DNA from: Pachypanchax playfairii
Lineage: Eukaryota; Chordata; Actinopteri; Cyprinodontiformes; Aplocheilidae
Direction: 5' to 3'
DNA length: 64,000 bases
Assembly: GCA_006937955.1 (NCBI GenBank)
Contig: SSNP01000051.1
Location: 2,272,188-2,336,187 of the forward strand
The position numbers and the translations under genes are program-made. The notes under the pieces are model-generated. The model saw nothing but the letters and a program-made list of their open reading frames with translations. It was not told where the DNA came from and made no database searches. Shown here one piece after another: positions 60,799 through 64,000 of this stretch (the stretch's first letter is position 1; every line of letters begins with the position of its first letter).

Positions 60799-61551
60799 CA
60801 CTCACCAGTTCTTTTATTAGGTACACCTGTTCAGATGGTTGTTGGTAGCATGTCAATGCATCTAGCTGTCATGAAGGTGACTTGCTTAAGTTCAAACTGA
60901 GAATCAGAATGAGGAAGAAAAAGGGGTTAAGTGATTATGAGCATGGCCTTTGTTTATGGTGCTAGAATCTGCTAATCTGCTGGAATTATCACCCACAACC
61001 ATCTCGCAGGTTGACAGAGAAGGATTTGAAAAAGAAATGAGAGAAAATATGAAGTGTGTATGTGTGGATAAAAATGCTTTGTTGATGTCAGAGGAGAACG
61101 TGCAGACTGGTTTGAGATGACTGAAAGGCAACAATAGCCCCCCTGTACTGACCGGAATACATGACCGTCAGCAGTAAGTTAAGATAATAGCAGCAGCTCG
61201 AACCACCACTAACTTGACAGCGATCTACGAATCTGACAATTTTCTTTTTTTTTAGCACTTCTGCGCCCTCAAACAGGTTGCACCCTAAGCGGTTGCCCAC
61301 TTTGCCCTTAGCAAAAACCGCAACCGCCAAGGATACGCTTCATACAGACTCACCAACACTGGACTGATCTGATTTTGCAAATATGGTTGTGAGTTAATTT
61401 ATCTTCAACGGCCTCCACAGGCACCAGATCTCAATCCAATGGAGAACTTTTAGGATGTGTTTGTATCTGAGAGTCATATCATCAACATGCACTCAGAGAA
61501 ATGGGGGTCTAACCAGTAGCTACTAGCAAGGTAGTAAGTTTCTGGTCAGTG
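60799..61551 (+). mobile_element. Tc1-like element, internally deleted and carrying foreign DNA
   Basis: Ends CACTCACCAGTTCTTTTATT and the reverse complement of AAGTTTCTGGTCAGTG are imperfect inverted repeats with TA at both sides (60797-60798 and 61552-61553). The left part (to about 61135) has AGGTACACCTGTTCAGATGG, AGTTCAAACTGAGAATCAGA, ATCACCCACAACCATCTCGC and GTTGATGTCAGAGGAGAACG, as in a common fish Tc1-like family. The right part has GGCCTCCACAGGCACCAGAT with CTCAATCCAATGGAGAAC, the DNA of the (W)PPQSPDLNPIEH-type catalytic motif. About 205 bp between the two parts (61136-61340) do not belong to the family. Frame is broken throughout. Confidence 0.87.
61136..61340 (-). mobile_element. 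Unidentified segment inside the Tc1-like copy
   Basis: DNA unlike the surrounding Tc1 sequence. Its minus strand contains GGGCAAAGTGGGCAACCGCT and TAGGGTGCAACCTGTTTGAG then GGCGCAGAAG. GGGC..CCGC..AGGG.GC..GGCGC wording reminds me of hAT-type terminal sequences. Exact ends and a target duplication could not be fixed. Confidence 0.4.
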
Positions 61552-61635
61552 TATTTTACTTCACCTGTAAGTGTTTAAATGTTTTTATTTACTTCTTCTT
61601 TTAAATTAGTTAAAATAAGGATTTATACTGCTTGT

Positions 61636-61690
61636 AGATAGTCTTGTCAAGTCAAATTTATTTATAAAGCAGGTTTAAAAAAACAAATCT
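61636..61690 (+). repeat. Possible dispersed repeat fragment (TCAAATTTATTTATAAAGC)
   Basis: TCAAGTCAAATTTATTTATA and AAGCAGGTTTAAAAAAACAA resemble a short motif seen very often in fish interspersed repeats. Only a fragment is present and the class is unknown. Confidence 0.4.
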
Positions 61691-62815
61691 TTGAAGGATC
61701 TTAGTTTGGAAAAAAGATTTTTTTTTGATCGACTCAAGGAACTAAAAGCTATTCTGAGTGGGGCCAAGACCAAAGAGGATTTCTGTCTTCTTAAAAACAA
61801 ATGAAAGTCATCTAATGTTTCTTTGTCTGTTAAAAATATTTTGTTTCTCACTAGTCAAAAAAAAAAAATCATATCTTTTCATTCAAATGCTATTTTATAA
61901 ACCTTTACACTACCATAAATTTCATATTACAGGGATATTTGGCAGAAATAGTGTGAACTGTTATTTGGAAGTTCTGCAGATGGCCAGCTCTAATCCTCAT
62001 TTTCCCATAATTTTCAGATCTGGTTGCTGGGAGACTAAAAAAGTACTCATTAGGTAGCTAGTTTGTCCAGCTGTAAGGTCCTGGCATTACCTTTCCCCAA
62101 AAAGAGGAGAAGCAAAGTAAAAATCAGTGTATGTTCATGGTAGCCTTAAACCTAGAGAATGGGCTTGTTCAGCAGCAGCTGCTGTGCAACAACCATCTCC
62201 ACATTTATCACACACACTGTAGAGAGCAACATAGCAACCTATTGGGGTAGAATCACTCAGGGATCATACAGAGAAAAAAAAATGTTTAAACTCAAAAGTC
62301 CAGTTTCTGATGAGAAAGAAGCCTAAAGCAAAACTTTCAGCTGTGTAAAGGTTTAGAAAACAGCATTTATTACTGCCAAACTCTAATTCATGGTTTCTAT
62401 TGATGCTGAGGCTTTTGTAATTTTACCCTAAAAACATCATTACAAAACTACATTTTTGGCTTATAATAATAACAAAATAAACTTATGCTGAAAAGTATTT
62501 GACTTCAGCTTAAACTGACCAATGAGAACAAAACCAACCTCAGTAAAGAGACATATCATGCATAAATATTTAACATTTGTCTCCAAAGTCAAAGCAAAAA
62601 ACACCATCATAGTTCATATAGGGCTGTTTAATAGGCCCTATCAGTTTAACTTCGTTCTGCACACACTGTGCTGGGTTGTTGTTTAATTCATGGTGAGGGG
62701 ATGAGGAGGAGGCAGTAAAGCTGAAACGACAGGCTCTGCTCCTGTGACTGACAGAATACAAGCCTGTATTAGATGTTATATTTAAAGTGTCCAATCCAAG
62801 TGCCACTCACAGTAT
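61691..62815. other. AT-rich intergenic DNA
   Basis: Short frames only (plus 99 codons at 61758-62057, minus 78 codons at 62570-62806). No domain or splice support. Confidence 0.5.
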
Positions 62816-63265
62816 GAGGGGAGGGTCGAAGAGGGACACACTGTCTTTTTTTTTTGATTGACAGGTAACAAGCTCTTTTCAGATCTTGTGTCGCTCAAAT
62901 TTCACCATTTGTTGCTCTCGGGTTGTGCTGTCGTTTTGTCTCTGGTCATGCTGCTGCCTTCCTGCACCGAAACATATCACTTAGCATCAAATGTTCTTAT
63001 TTCATGCTTCCTGACAGTAAGACAAGATTTATGAGACCATTTCTTTTATTTGGTGAGAGGGGGGGGGGGGGTTGTGTTTAAAAACAGCTGTTAAAGCTCT
63101 CTTGAATGGTTTCCTTTAGGATGTAATGAGATGCTGAGAGTGCAGCTAATCTCTATTCTCCCGCTTAAGTCTGCTGTTTAAGCAGAAACATGAATACACG
63201 GGGGCTAAACGGCTTTTCTCTCTACCCTGGAAGCAGACTGTCCACTTCAAAGGCTAAGGAGAGTT
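62816..63265. promoter_or_regulatory. Candidate mixed-composition block
   Basis: Moderately complex DNA with TTGATTGACAGGTAAC (Meis/TGIF-like TGACAG), CATATCACTTAGCATC, a G run of about 13 at 63059-63071 and CTCCCGCTTAAGTC. No frame of note. Weak inference of regulatory role. Confidence 0.25.
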
Positions 63266-63979
63266 TCAGTGTTTAACTGAGGCCTTGAAATGCTTCTTGA
63301 AATGCATCCGTGTGTACAAGTTAATGAGACTTTACCAACACGCATGTTTGTATTTACACCATTTTAGGATCAGCTGTACCACAGAGTTTGACTCAGGGTT
63401 CTACAGTTTTAAACTCCAGCCTGATAGGTGACAATAAAGTGGTGGTTTGCTGACTGTAAAGTAGAGAAGAATAAAAGACATGTGAGTAATTTCTCACACG
63501 GATTTTATGTCCAAGTGTTTCCGAAATTATGCAGTGAATTTCTTAGTTTTCAAACGAGTGCTATTGGAATTTTTATATCTCCTCTTGTGTGTTTTCTTTA
63601 TTTTTATCAGAACTTTGGCGCCACCTTTTGTATGGGAGTTTTGACATTATGTATGGCGTTATTCATCCACAGTCACCAAAAATTTCCATTGCGTTCCTTT
63701 AGAGCTTGTTCAGATGGCTAAATTTACTTCACTCGTATAAAAAAACATAAATTCCCATTATCTCTCAATCCTTATCACCAAATTACGCTTCTCATTAATT
63801 TCTTTATTTTTTATAATGAAGGAATACTTTTGTTTGCCTTTAGCATTCTGAACTCTTTTCTTTGTGAGCAAAACTCACCTTAAACCTCTGTAACTACATT
63901 CTGAGTTTCCTTTTGACTAAGAAAAAGTTTCCTTTTCACAATTTTCTCCATTAAACATTCCTGTCTTTCATGAGTGGAA
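63266..63979. other. AT-rich intergenic DNA
   Basis: A 97-codon plus frame at 63428-63721 has hydrophobic stretches but no recognisable domain or splice context, and is treated as chance. Confidence 0.5.
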
Positions 63980-64000
63980 CCCCCCCCCCCCCCCCCCCCC
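63980..64000. repeat. Poly-C run at the window end
   Basis: About 21 consecutive C close the window. Long poly-C is rare in fish DNA and often marks a difficult assembly position or contig edge. The true extent is unknown because the window ends here. Confidence 0.9.

Overview
This window looks like draft-assembly genomic DNA from a teleost fish, from a gene-poor region. The base composition is AT-rich. There are about ten long CA/GT dinucleotide tracts. The dispersed repeats are types common in ray-finned fish: Tc1-like relics, hAT-type elements with 8-bp target duplications, TTAA-flanked elements, LINE 3' tails, and short elements with CATGTAAACGTAGCT ends. I found no host protein-coding gene, tRNA or rRNA that I could support. 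Nearly all open frames are short chance frames, many of them made of translated dinucleotide repeat. The host species and the flanking genes cannot be named from this sequence.

Layout. 1-7 kb: AT-rich intergenic DNA, two CA/TG tracts, two candidate regulatory blocks near 2.3-3.1 kb, a short inverted-repeat transposon at 4809-5496 and another candidate block at 5.9-6.2 kb. 7.07-13.67 kb: one segment of about 3.3 kb is present twice in direct orientation. A 10-base run of N separates the copies and no base difference was seen, so this is most likely an assembly artefact. 14.47-14.75 kb: inverted-repeat element. 21-24 kb: CA tract, candidate regulatory DNA, then a hAT-type element with a second hAT-type element inserted in it. 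27 kb and 31 kb: two decayed Tc1-like transposases on opposite strands. 31.5-32.7 kb: a short dispersed repeat, then a TTAA-flanked element with a short exon-like frame. 33-47 kb: mostly unique DNA with several complex, homeodomain-site-rich blocks. 47.66-49.17 kb: a second TTAA-flanked element with a related exon-like frame, 60 bp from a second copy of the 4809-5496 element. 50-64 kb: mostly unique AT-rich DNA with a LINE relic, a further copy of the short dispersed repeat, and a Tc1-like element carrying foreign DNA, ending in a poly-C run.

The most interesting observation is the pair of TTAA-flanked elements (31956-32726 and 47661-48405). Their ends differ, yet each keeps on its minus strand one Lys/Arg-rich frame ending in a shared RINIGxAF..WREL..G..TDA..FL domain. 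In both, a good splice donor follows at the same residue and in the same phase. This suggests first exons of a related transposon gene kept in deletion derivatives. The rest of the window is best read as a possible cis-regulatory landscape, which needs cross-species alignment to test.
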